Below, piece after piece: positions 1 through 7,208 of a DNA stretch of 34,933 bases; the stretch's first letter is position 1; every line of letters starts with the position of its first letter. The position numbers and the translations under genes were made by a program. The notes beneath the pieces were generated by a model that worked only from the letters and a program-made list of their open reading frames with translations, searched no databases and was not told the origin of the DNA. Source of the stretch: an uncultured Nitrosomonadales bacterium (GTDB taxonomy: Bacteria; Pseudomonadota; Gammaproteobacteria; Burkholderiales; Gallionellaceae); NCBI GenBank assembly GCA_903915035.1, contig CAIWRI010000087.1, positions 1 through 34,933 of the forward strand. The letters are read 5' to 3'.

Positions 1-110
1 GTGTAGGGCAGTTTGGCATAAGCGCCGGGCTGGATGGCTTCGACTGCGGCCTGAGTGTCGAAGTAGTCGAGTTTACTCCCGGCTAAAGGCTTACGGTATT
101 GGGTATTCAT
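1..110 (-). CDS. acnD: Fe/S-dependent 2-methylisocitrate dehydratase AcnD, 5' end only
   Basis: Only about the first 36 codons are inside the window; the gene continues past base 1. The N-terminus reads MNTQYRKPLAG, then SKLDYFDTQAAVEAIQPGAY, which I recognise as the start of AcnD, the aconitase-like enzyme that with PrpF replaces PrpD in the methylcitrate cycle. It acts in the cytoplasm on 2-methylcitrate. The ATG at 110-108 is preceded by AAAGGAC, a good ribosome binding site. It is the fourth gene of the prp operon, downstream of prpC across a gap of about 127 bases that holds an inverted repeat. Identification rests on a short peptide plus operon position, both of which agree. prpF would be expected next, outside the window. 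Confidence 0.85.
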   Translation of the reverse strand, partial: MNTQYRKPLAGSKLDYFDTQAAVEAIQPGAYAKLPY

Positions 111-141
111 AATGTCCTTTTGTGAGAACGTGTACGAGGAT

Positions 142-231
142 GCGAGCGGGAGAAGGGTTGGGGAAGAGGGTTTTCATTTAAAACATCCACAGTCCCTCAT
201 CCCCAATCCTTCTCCCGCTCGCGGGAGAAGG
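142..231. repeat. Long inverted repeat (hairpin) between prpC and acnD
   Basis: Bases 142-170 and 194-222 form inverted arms of 29 bp with about two mismatches, separated by an AT-rich loop of 23 bases. The right arm runs into a second short palindrome, CCCGCTCGCGGG with GAGAAGG after it (up to 231). The arm sequence (GCGAGCGGGAGAAGG) belongs to a hairpin type that is scattered between genes in many proteobacteria. In RNA it would form a strong stem between prpC and acnD, so it may stabilise the upstream message or reduce read-through. A related but shorter hairpin lies at 32702-32715. Confidence 0.75.
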
Positions 232-237
232 AAGTGT

Positions 238-1386
238 TTAACGCTTCTCGATTGAAACCCAGTCCAGATTGTCAGGACCGATGTAATTTGCACTCGGGCG
301 GATGATCTTGCCGTCGGCGCGTTGTTCCATAACATGCGCGCCCCAACCTGTGATACGTGCAATCACGAACAGCGGAGTGAACATCATGGTCGGTACGCCC
401 ATCATGTGGTATGAAACTGAAGAGAACCAGTCCAGATTAGGGAACATTTTCTTGGTTTCCCACATCACGCTTTCGATGCGTTCAGCAACGTCAAACAACA
501 GCATGTCGCCTTTTTCTTCAGACAACTGGCGAGCGACGCGTTTGATGACTTCGTTGCGAGGATCGGAGATGGTGTAAACCGGATGACCGAAACCGATGAC
601 AATTTCCTTATTGGCAACGCGGGCACGGATGTCGGCTTCCGCTTCGTCAGCACTCTTGTAACGGCTCTGGATACGGTACGCTTCTTCGTTTGCGCCGCCG
701 TGTTTTGGTCCGCGCAAGGCGCCGATCGCGCCGGTGATACAGGAATACAAGTCGGAGTTAGTGCCGGCAATTACGCGCGCCGTAAAGGTGGACGCATTGA
801 ATTCATGTTCTGCATACAGATTCAAGGACGTGTGCATCGCGCGAACCCAGGATTCTGAAGCTGGCTTGCCGTGCAACAGAGTCAGGAAATGTGCGCCGAT
901 ATTGTCGTCGTCTGTTTCAACGTCGATGCGTTTACCTGAGGTGCTAAAGTGATGCCAGTACAGCAGCATCGAACCTGAGCTAGCCAGTAAACGGTCAGTC
1001 AATTCACGGGTAGTAGCTTCAATATGTGCTTCAGGTTCCTGTTCGCAAGTACCCAGTACCGAACAACCTGTGCGCATCACATCCATTGGATGTGCGTCGG
1101 CAGGAATTGCTTCCAGTGCCTGTTTGACCGCTTGTGGCAGATTACGCATGCCTTTGAGCTTGAGTTTATAAGCTGCCAGTTCCACCTTGTTAGGCAGAGC
1201 GCCATGAATCAAAAGGTGAGCGATTTCTTCGAATTCCGCTGACTCAGCGAAGTCCAGAATGTCATAGCCGCGATAATGCAAATCGTTGCCGGTACGGCCT
1301 ACAGTACAAACAGCGGTATTACCTGCAACGGTGCCTGACAAGGCAACAGATTTTTTTGGTTTTGGTAGTGTGCTAACTTCGGTCAT
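238..1386 (-). CDS. prpC: 2-methylcitrate synthase
   Basis: Condenses propionyl-CoA with oxaloacetate to 2-methylcitrate in the cytoplasm, the first step of the methylcitrate cycle. The 382-residue product has the usual length for PrpC. Citrate-synthase catalytic signatures are visible: KHGGAN (His229), GFGHPVY (His268) and NLDWFS (Asp319), plus HEFNAST around 194-200. The short N-terminus and the start of the core ([20 protein letters not shown]) fit PrpC rather than the longer GltA. The ATG is preceded by AAAGGAGCC. It lies 23 bases after prpB and before acnD on the same strand, so methylcitrate synthase rather than housekeeping citrate synthase is the assignment. Confidence 0.95.
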   Translation of the reverse strand: MTEVSTLPKPKKSVALSGTVAGNTAVCTVGRTGNDLHYRGYDILDFAESAEFEEIAHLLIHGALPNKVELAAYKLKLKGMRNLPQAVKQALEAIPADAHPMDVMRTGCSVLGTCEQEPEAHIEATTRELTDRLLASSGSMLLYWHHFSTSGKRIDVETDDDNIGAHFLTLLHGKPASESWVRAMHTSLNLYAEHEFNASTFTARVIAGTNSDLYSCITGAIGALRGPKHGGANEEAYRIQSRYKSADEAEADIRARVANKEIVIGFGHPVYTISDPRNEVIKRVARQLSEEKGDMLLFDVAERIESVMWETKKMFPNLDWFSSVSYHMMGVPTMMFTPLFVIARITGWGAHVMEQRADGKIIRPSANYIGPDNLDWVSIEKR

Positions 1387-1409
1387 TTTAAGGCTCCTTT
1401 AGTGATGAA

Positions 1410-2303
1410 TTATTCAGCGCCTTGATCGGCGAACAGGCTGTCGAGTTTTTGCTCAAAGGCGTGGTAGCCCAGGTAGTCATACAGCTCCATGCGCGATTGC
1501 ATGTTGGGGATAACATTGGCCTGAGTGCCATCGGCCAGGATGTGCTGGTAGACATTCAGTGCGGCTTGACTCATGGCACGGAAAGCTGACAGCGGGTACA
1601 ACACCAGCTTGATGCCCACGCCAGCCAGTTGTTCGGTAGTGTACAGCGGTGTCGCACCAAACTCGGTGATATTGGCTAACACCGGTACGGAGACGGTACG
1701 GGTAAATTCCGAATATTGTTCCAGTGTCACCATCGCTTCAGGGAAGATCATGTCGGCACCGGCTTCTACGCAAGCGTGAGCACGGTCGATGGCGGACTGC
1801 ATGCCTTCAACGGCCAGCGCGTCAGTACGCGCCATGATGACGAAACTCGGATCAACCCGTGCATCGACTGCTGCTTTGATACGATCGACCATTTCGGCCT
1901 GGCTGACAATCGCTTTGTTCGGACGGTGACCGCAACGCTTTTGCATGACCTGATCTTCAATATGAAAGCCGGCTGCACCTGACTGGGCGATTTCACGCGT
2001 GGCACGGGCGATATTGAAAGAGCCGCCCCAACCTGTGTCGATATCGACCAGCAATGGCAGACCGCTGACAGCGGTGATGCGACGTGCGTCTTCACACACA
2101 TCATGCAAAGTGGTAATCCCTAAATCAGGAATACCGAGCGAAGAAGCTGCCACGCCGCCGCCGGAAAGATACAGCGCCTTATGACCGGTCTTTTCCGCCA
2201 GGATGGCGCAATAAGCTGTCACCGCACCAACAACTTGCAACGGATGGTTCTGTTCAACTGCGAGACGAAATTTTTGTCCGGGTGTGCTGTGGGTCTTGTT
2301 CAT
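1410..2303 (-). CDS. prpB: 2-methylisocitrate lyase
   Basis: Cleaves 2-methylisocitrate to pyruvate and succinate, the last step of the methylcitrate cycle. The 297-residue protein shows the isocitrate-lyase/PEP-mutase superfamily motifs: VDIDTGWG with the Mg-binding aspartates Asp87 and Asp89, and KRCGH at 122-126 with the catalytic Cys124. The sequence [16 protein letters not shown] at 45-60 is typical of PrpB. The start ATG overlaps the stop of the upstream GntR regulator (ATGA) and is preceded by AGGAGG, so the two are translationally coupled. prpC follows after 23 bases. Confidence 0.95.
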   Translation of the reverse strand: MNKTHSTPGQKFRLAVEQNHPLQVVGAVTAYCAILAEKTGHKALYLSGGGVAASSLGIPDLGITTLHDVCEDARRITAVSGLPLLVDIDTGWGGSFNIARATREIAQSGAAGFHIEDQVMQKRCGHRPNKAIVSQAEMVDRIKAAVDARVDPSFVIMARTDALAVEGMQSAIDRAHACVEAGADMIFPEAMVTLEQYSEFTRTVSVPVLANITEFGATPLYTTEQLAGVGIKLVLYPLSAFRAMSQAALNVYQHILADGTQANVIPNMQSRMELYDYLGYHAFEQKLDSLFADQGAE

Positions 2304-2968
2304 GTTTCCTCCTGGTTAACGGCTTCACTGATGCTGCGCCATGCCCCTTGGATATGGCGACGCATCAGCATTTCTGCGAGTTCGCCATCACGCTGAGCTA
2401 AAGCCTCGACGATCTGACGATGTTGTTTTAATGCGGGATAGGTGCGCAGTGCATCGCGACTGGTGTGGTAACGACACATGCGTAATAATTGATATTGTTC
2501 GACGCCCAGCATGTCTATCAGCATCTCGTTGCGACTGCCGAGCACGATCCGGTAATGAAAATCAAGATCGCCTTCGCTTTGCGAATAGATGCCGCCCAGT
2601 TCTGCGATTTGCTTTTCGTGGCGGTCAAGGAGTTGGCTTAGCTGATTAATTTCTTCATCAGTCATCTGGATGGCCGCGATACGACAAGCCATGCCTTCGA
2701 GTACTTCGCGAACGGCATAGATATCGGAGCGGGTCTTGCGATCAAGGACAACAACGCGCGTGCCGGCGTTGGGGATGCGTTTAACCAGACGCAGGCCTTC
2801 CAGATGGCGCAACGCCTCCCTTAACGGACCGCGCCCCATACCAAAACGCTCGGCCAGCTCAGCCTCGTTCAGCTTCTGGCCTTGTGCCAGTTCGCCGGTG
2901 ACGATGCTGTGCGCCAGTCGGTGTGAGGCGACATCGGCTAAATTAGCTTGTTTGAGTGGATGGGGCAA
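2300..2968 (-). CDS. GntR-family (FCD domain) regulator of the prp operon
   Basis: N-terminal winged helix (about residues 10-75 from the chosen start: [20 protein letters not shown], then [18 protein letters not shown]) and a C-terminal all-helical FCD ligand-binding domain ([20 protein letters not shown], later [11 protein letters not shown]). It is the first gene of prpB-prpC-acnD and overlaps prpB by four bases, so it very probably controls propionate catabolism, the ligand being a methylcitrate-cycle intermediate (inference). There is no ATG start. An upstream TTG at 2995 is in frame, but it lies inside a TTGTCGACAA palindrome and almost on top of the predicted transcription start. The TTG at 2968-2966 has GGAAGAAAG six bases upstream, so I chose it. 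Product about 222 residues. Length 231 if the upstream TTG is used. Confidence 0.85.
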   Translation of the reverse strand: MPHPLKQANLADVASHRLAHSIVTGELAQGQKLNEAELAERFGMGRGPLREALRHLEGLRLVKRIPNAGTRVVVLDRKTRSDIYAVREVLEGMACRIAAIQMTDEEINQLSQLLDRHEKQIAELGGIYSQSEGDLDFHYRIVLGSRNEMLIDMLGVEQYQLLRMCRYHTSRDALRTYPALKQHRQIVEALAQRDGELAEMLMRRHIQGAWRSISEAVNQEET

Positions 2969-2985
2969 CGTGGACTTTCTTCCAA

Positions 2986-3013
2986 TTGTCGACAACTTCG
3001 TGAAATTGTAGCA
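2986..3013 (-). promoter_or_regulatory. Predicted prp operon promoter and GntR operator
   Basis: On the minus strand an extended -10 element, TGCTACAAT (TG at 3013-3012, hexamer 3010-3005), is followed a few bases later by the perfect 10-bp palindrome TTGTCGACAA at 2995-2986. GntR/FCD regulators typically bind such dyads. The position just downstream of the predicted transcription start would let the regulator block its own operon. No convincing -35 is visible, which fits an extended -10 promoter. A second TTGACA-like stretch sits at about 3053-3048. Confidence 0.5.
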
Positions 3014-3402
3014 CTCTCAAGAAAAATATGTGGGTATTATTCAACTAATGTCAACAATACCAGGAATAGCGGGTGATTCAGAAACGCAACTGGCGCTATG
3101 CGTTGCCTCAGCGCACGGGAAACAGGTACACGCCTGCCAAGCGCCGCGATGAACGGTTCGAGTCTAAAAAGTGACACATACCTGAACGCCCGCTTTTTGC
3201 CCGGCTTTTCAATCAAAAATCAGTCTGCGTTAGCAGCGTTGCCCTTGATAACGTTGCTTTATCAGACAAAGGCCGTGCTGACTTACACTGCCACCGGCAA
3301 AATAGATTTTAAAGTCTATGTGTCAAAATTATCGCGCAGCTAGCATCCTACTGTATTTGTCGGATATTATAGTAACCTGTCTCAAATTGATGGAGCGACT
3401 AC
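3014..3402. other. Intergenic region between the prp operon and selO
   Basis: No gene could be supported here. The only reading frame of any length (3098-3343, plus) has no recognisable domain, no ribosome binding site and unconvincing composition. The stretch contains an 18-bp imperfect dyad (3302-3319, arms ATAGA/TCTAT around TTTAAA) about 80 bases before selO, and a possible -10 hexamer TATTAT at 3365-3370 without a clear -35. Either could belong to the selO promoter; this is weak. Confidence 0.35.
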
Positions 3403-4959
3403 GTGCTACAACTCAATTTCAATAACCGTTTCGTCAGCGAATTACCCGGAGATGCCTCCGGAATCCAGAAATGCCGGCAAACGCCAGGCATGTGCTGGTC
3501 TGCTGTCAGCCCGACGCAGGTCGAAGCTCCCCGCCTGTTAGCCAGCTCCGCTGAAGTACTGGCTTTGCTGGACCTGACAGAGGAAGATTCCCAATCGGCA
3601 GCTTTTGCAGCGGCTTTTTCCGGCAATGTCCTGCTGCCAGGAATGTTTTCCTACGCCAGTTGTTACGGCGGACATCAGTTCGGCAACTGGGCAGGGCAGC
3701 TGGGTGACGGGCGAGCCATTGCGCTGGGTGAGGTGATTAACAGCAAAGGCGAACGCTGGGAGTTGCAACTCAAGGGTGCCGGCATGACACCCTATTCACG
3801 CAATGCCGATGGCCGTGCGGTGCTGCGCTCCTCGCTGCGCGAGTTTCTCTGCAGTGAAGCGATGCATCATCTGGGCATCCCGACCACCCGCGCTTTGAGT
3901 CTGATTGCAAGCGGCGAAATGGTGATGCGCGACATGCTGTATGACGGCAATCCGGCACTGGAACCCGGTGCTATCGTCTGCCGCGTATCGCCCTCCTTCA
4001 TCCGCTTCGGCAATTTCGAAATTCTGGTTGCACGCGGCGAGCATCAATTGCTGCAACAACTGATAGCCTTTACCATCCGCCGCGATTTCCCTGAGATTGA
4101 TTCGGAAGCTGAAGATGCGCTGAAAAACTGGTTCAAACTGGTATGCGAGCGTACCGCGCACCTGATGGTGGAATGGCTGCGGGTCGGCTTTGTGCATGGC
4201 GTGATGAACACCGACAATATGTCAATACTCGGGCTGACCATCGATTATGGACCTTACGGCTGGATAGACAACTTTGATCCCGGATGGACACCTAACACGA
4301 CCGATAAAGACTGGCGACGCTACACGCTGTCTCAACAACCGGTGATGGCGCGCTGGAATTTGGCGCGCCTGGCTGATGCACTGGCAACGGTCGCGCCTGC
4401 CCGTGCAGGACTGGACGAAGGGCTGGCGCATTTTGATAAAATATATCAAGCCAGCTTATCCGGTATGCTGGCCGCCAAGTTTGGATTAACAGAATGGCAT
4501 GATGAAGACGCCGAACTGGTGGAAACCGTGTTTGAACTGATGCAGCGCGCAGAAGTGGATATGACGGAATTTTTCCGCAAACTGGCCGATATCAAACAGC
4601 ACGCACCCGATTTAAACATCTTACACAGCGCGTTTTATCAGGAAAATCTTTATCAGAATCACCGCGCCTTGTTCAACAGCTGGCTTGTCCGTTATGCCAC
4701 TCGCCTGTCCATGCAAGTTGGGAGCGATGAGACGCGCCGCATGCGCATGAACCTGATCAATCCGCGCTTCGTTTTGCGTAACTATCTCGCCCAGCTGGCG
4801 ATTGATGCGCTGATGCAAAATGATTTTTCCGTGCTGGACAAGCTGATGCAAGCCGCTCGCCATCCTTATGATGATAACATTCCGCCTGAGTTGACAGCAA
4901 AGCGCCCTGACTGGGCTCTCAACAAACCCGGCTGCTCGATGCTGTCGTGCAGTTCCTGA
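3403..4959 (+). CDS. selO: Protein adenylyltransferase SelO (YdiU family)
   Basis: SelO is a pseudokinase-fold enzyme that transfers AMP from ATP to Ser/Thr/Tyr of target proteins and is linked to redox stress. The 518-residue product is slightly longer than E. coli YdiU. Visible motifs: LKGAGMTPYSR (121-133, with the nucleotide-binding Lys124), HGVMNTDNMSI (265-275) and DYGPYGWID (281-289), the equivalents of the kinase catalytic and metal-binding loops. The C-terminus ends in SCSS, matching the Cys-containing tail that is Sec in animals. The start is GTG at 3403 with GGAG eight bases upstream. It is followed by a 7-bp tandem repeat and a small membrane-protein gene on the same strand. Confidence 0.95.
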   Translation: MLQLNFNNRFVSELPGDASGIQKCRQTPGMCWSAVSPTQVEAPRLLASSAEVLALLDLTEEDSQSAAFAAAFSGNVLLPGMFSYASCYGGHQFGNWAGQLGDGRAIALGEVINSKGERWELQLKGAGMTPYSRNADGRAVLRSSLREFLCSEAMHHLGIPTTRALSLIASGEMVMRDMLYDGNPALEPGAIVCRVSPSFIRFGNFEILVARGEHQLLQQLIAFTIRRDFPEIDSEAEDALKNWFKLVCERTAHLMVEWLRVGFVHGVMNTDNMSILGLTIDYGPYGWIDNFDPGWTPNTTDKDWRRYTLSQQPVMARWNLARLADALATVAPARAGLDEGLAHFDKIYQASLSGMLAAKFGLTEWHDEDAELVETVFELMQRAEVDMTEFFRKLADIKQHAPDLNILHSAFYQENLYQNHRALFNSWLVRYATRLSMQVGSDETRRMRMNLINPRFVLRNYLAQLAIDALMQNDFSVLDKLMQAARHPYDDNIPPELTAKRPDWALNKPGCSMLSCSS

Positions 4960-4963
4960 CAGA

Positions 4964-5010
4964 CACTTACCACTTACCACTTACCACTTACCACTTACCA
5001 CTTACCACTT
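4964..5010 (+). repeat. 7-bp tandem repeat (CACTTAC), 6.7 copies, upstream of a membrane protein gene
   Basis: Six perfect copies of CACTTAC from 4964 to 5005 plus a partial CACTT to 5010, starting five bases after the selO stop and ending three bases before the ribosome binding site AGGAG (5014-5018) of the next gene. The copies are identical, as expected of a slippage-prone tract. It lies outside both coding regions, so a change in copy number would alter only the spacing and 5' leader of the downstream gene. Confidence 0.97.
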
Positions 5011-5024
5011 TTTAGGAGCTTATG

Positions 5025-5489
5025 ATGTTAGCGTTATTCAAATTGTTCCATCTGTTGTCCGTGCTGATCTGGGTAGGCGGAATGTTTTTCGCTTATGTCA
5101 TGTTGCGTCCCGCCATCGTGGAAATTCTTGAACCATCACAACGCCTGCGCCTGTGGAATTCGGTATTCCGGCGTTTTTTCAGCTGGGTCTGGGTATCCAT
5201 AGGCGTGCTGCTGGCCAGCGGGACTTACATGATTTATTTACAAGGCGGAATGGCGCATACAGGAAAACATGTCCATATCATGCTGGCGTCCGGCAGTGTC
5301 ATGATGGCGATTTACGGTCATGTCTATTTTGGCCTTTACCGGAAATTGAGCCGTCTGGTTGGCATTCAAAACTGGAAAGATGCGGGTGAAACGCTGGTCA
5401 AAATTCGTAAACTGATTGCGGTCAATCTGGCACTGGGTATATTTACCATTTGCGTTGCGCTGACCGGGGCAATACAGGTTTATAGCTGA
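5025..5489 (+). CDS. Small CopD-like integral membrane protein
   Basis: About 154 residues with four predicted membrane segments: roughly 2-25 (LFKLFHLLSVLIWVGGMFF), 45-68 (FFSWVWVSIGVLLASGTYM), 80-102 (HVHIMLASGSVMMAIYGHVYF) and 128-150 (AVNLALGIFTICVALTGAI). The pattern FHLLSVLIWVGGMFF resembles the CopD/YhhN-like small membrane proteins that have one conserved His per helix; His residues sit in helices 1 and 3. A haem or copper role is possible but not shown. Two adjacent ATGs exist (5022 and 5025); the second has AGGAG at the better six-base spacing. It is preceded by the 7-bp repeat tract and is probably co-transcribed with selO unless the repeat region carries its own promoter. Confidence 0.8.
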   Translation: MLALFKLFHLLSVLIWVGGMFFAYVMLRPAIVEILEPSQRLRLWNSVFRRFFSWVWVSIGVLLASGTYMIYLQGGMAHTGKHVHIMLASGSVMMAIYGHVYFGLYRKLSRLVGIQNWKDAGETLVKIRKLIAVNLALGIFTICVALTGAIQVYS

Positions 5490-5519
5490 CCTGCCTTTAC
5501 CAAAATCGTGAACCATCAG

Positions 5520-5542
5520 CCCGGTTTGCACTTCAAACGGGG
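5520..5542. terminator. Possible terminator hairpin between convergent genes
   Basis: CCCGGTTTG at 5520-5528 and CAAACGGGG at 5534-5542 pair with one mismatch around a five-base loop. The site lies between the 3' ends of two convergent genes, where a bidirectional terminator would be expected, but no U-tract follows on either strand. Confidence 0.35.
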
Positions 5543-5594
5543 GGTGGCACCCTGACTGTTTGATCGTAAATTGTCTGCCGATTTGATCAGCATC

Positions 5595-6068
5595 TCAAGG
5601 GACAAGGCAACACGCATCGCCCTCATTCGTTAAGGGTTGACACTCTATGTGCAATTGCATCGCGGCAGCCTCCACTGCGGCACGCATAGCAATACCCCCC
5701 TGCTGAGATTCAACTAGCGGAATATTGATCAGAACTTCATCAGAAAACTTGTGTAATGTTTCGCAGTCACTATCTGCTTTACACGGAAGAGCCTGAAAAT
5801 AAAGCATTCCTCCGCGGAATCCGGCTGCCAGCAGATATTGCCCGCCACTATCGTGCAACTTAAATTGCAAGCTGGCAATATCTCCCGTGGCGGTAAATTT
5901 CCCGGCGATCTGCCCGATTAAATCTTGCACACGCCCCAACTGCGGGGCTAAGGTTGCGTGATATAAACCCGCTTTATGAATGATCAGAGGACGGCCCTGT
6001 TTCACTCCCGGTCGAATTGCCAGAATCACCAATCCCGCCAGCGTTACGAGTATAAACGCCTCATACAC
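5595..6068 (-). CDS. Unrecognised membrane-anchored protein
   Basis: I do not recognise this 157-residue protein. It begins with one hydrophobic segment (about residues 3-20, EAFILVTLAGLVILAIRP), which suggests an inner-membrane anchor with the rest outside or inside. The soluble part has a beta-rich look (KFTATGDIASLQFKLHDSGG, YLLAAGFRGGMLYFQALP) and five cysteines, including CKADSDC and a terminal CC pair. The likely start is GTG at 6068, 12 bases after the stop of the endopeptidase gene, so the two are co-transcribed and it may serve in the envelope. The ribosome binding site is weak, which lowers confidence in the exact start. Confidence 0.6.
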   Translation of the reverse strand: MYEAFILVTLAGLVILAIRPGVKQGRPLIIHKAGLYHATLAPQLGRVQDLIGQIAGKFTATGDIASLQFKLHDSGGQYLLAAGFRGGMLYFQALPCKADSDCETLHKFSDEVLINIPLVESQQGGIAMRAAVEAAAMQLHIECQPLTNEGDACCLVP

Positions 6069-6080
6069 GGTAACCGGCCA

Positions 6081-7133
6081 TTAACCGCGATGAATCACTT
6101 GTTCCTGCGCCTTGCTGCTTTCTATCCATTTTTTGATGCGATTTGCATCGCCTACCCGGCTGCTTTTGCCAACTGAGTCTAACAGCACAATGATGACAGG
6201 ACGCTGATGGATGTTTGCCTGCATCACCAGACAATGCCCGGCCTCATTGATAAAGCCGGTCTTACTCAAACCAATTTCCCATGTGCCACTCTTCACCAGC
6301 GGATTGCTGTTGTTATAGAGCAATTCGCGCCCCCGCATTCCTTCGACCAAATGTGTAGCCGTCGTCGTGTATTGGTGTATCAGCACATAATTACGTGCAG
6401 CGTCGACCATTTTAACCAGATCGCGGGCGGTAGAAACATTTTCACAATTTAAGCCCGTCGGATCGCGAAAGGTGGTGTGCGTCATACCCAACTGGTGTGC
6501 CTTGGCATTCATCGCTGCTACAGCCGCCACTGTTCCTCCGGGGTAATTACGTGCCAGCGCCGCTGCGGCACGATTTTCCGAGGACATCAGCGCCAGCCTC
6601 AACATCTCGCTGCGAATAAAAGTCGTACCGACGCTCAAACGAGAAGTGGTCCTTTTCAAATGATCGGTATCCACTTCATCCACGCGGATATTTTCATTCA
6701 AATCCGGCTTGGCATCCAGAATCACCATGGCTGTCATCAATTTGGTAATTGAAGCTATCGGGGTAATGGCATCCGGGTTTTTGGTATACAGGGGGCGCTG
6801 TGTTTCCAAATCGTAAATCAGCACAAATGATGACAACAATTTAGGACTGGAAGCGGGCTGAAAGGATTCGCCCGATGCGGGGACGGACAGCTCAGTCTCC
6901 AATTTACCCGCCACGTGCTGAGTTTCTGAGGCCCGGGGCAAAGAGCGGGCGCTTTCAGCAACTGCGGCATTTTTCACATGATGATGGTGGTGACGATGAT
7001 GTTTCACATGTTGCACGTGTGCGGCAGGGTGTTTGGCATGATGTTTGTGATGAGCGCCTGCAGCGCTATTTTCACCCGCATTGGCGGCTATGCCATAGCA
7101 TGCCAGAATACATATTAACAGTAATTTTTTCAT
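6081..7133 (-). CDS. pbpG: D-alanyl-D-alanine endopeptidase, PBP7 type (peptidase S11), with His-rich segment
   Basis: A periplasmic serine endopeptidase/carboxypeptidase that cuts D-Ala peptide cross-links in peptidoglycan. From the chosen ATG at 7133 the 350-residue protein has a signal peptide (1-19, MKKLLLICILACYGIAANA), a segment at residues 28-52 in which 14 of 25 residues are His, then the S11 domain from about 97. Active-site motifs are SITK (128-131), SEN (185-187) and KTG (291-293). An in-frame ATG 23 codons upstream gives a poor signal sequence, so it was not used. The His-rich stretch is unusual for this family and could bind Ni, Zn or Cu. It is followed by an unknown gene and lies just downstream of an Atm1-type exporter. 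Confidence 0.9.
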   Translation of the reverse strand: MKKLLLICILACYGIAANAGENSAAGAHHKHHAKHPAAHVQHVKHHRHHHHHVKNAAVAESARSLPRASETQHVAGKLETELSVPASGESFQPASSPKLLSSFVLIYDLETQRPLYTKNPDAITPIASITKLMTAMVILDAKPDLNENIRVDEVDTDHLKRTTSRLSVGTTFIRSEMLRLALMSSENRAAAALARNYPGGTVAAVAAMNAKAHQLGMTHTTFRDPTGLNCENVSTARDLVKMVDAARNYVLIHQYTTTATHLVEGMRGRELLYNNSNPLVKSGTWEIGLSKTGFINEAGHCLVMQANIHQRPVIIVLLDSVGKSSRVGDANRIKKWIESSKAQEQVIHRG

Positions 7134-7208
7134 TTTGTTCTCACTCGACTCCTGATAGCCGGAAAGCATACCCCAAAATAAAAACAAATCAATATAAATC
7201 AATATAAA

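Noticed and set aside
465-770. Frames on both strands inside prpC and other large genes (for example 465-770, 3796-4197, 17509-17907)
   Set aside because: They are shadows of strongly supported genes and show no domains.
3098-3343. 81-codon plus-strand frame before selO
   Set aside because: No ribosome binding site, no similarity I recognise, and it lies in the likely regulatory region of the divergent genes.
4964-5010. Tandem repeat as part of a longer SelO reading frame
   Set aside because: selO has a clear TGA at 4957-4959 after the family's normal SCSS end, so the repeat is not coding.
7134-7202. Upstream start for the PBP7-type protein
   Set aside because: It would put 23 residues before a textbook signal peptide that begins at the ATG at 7133.
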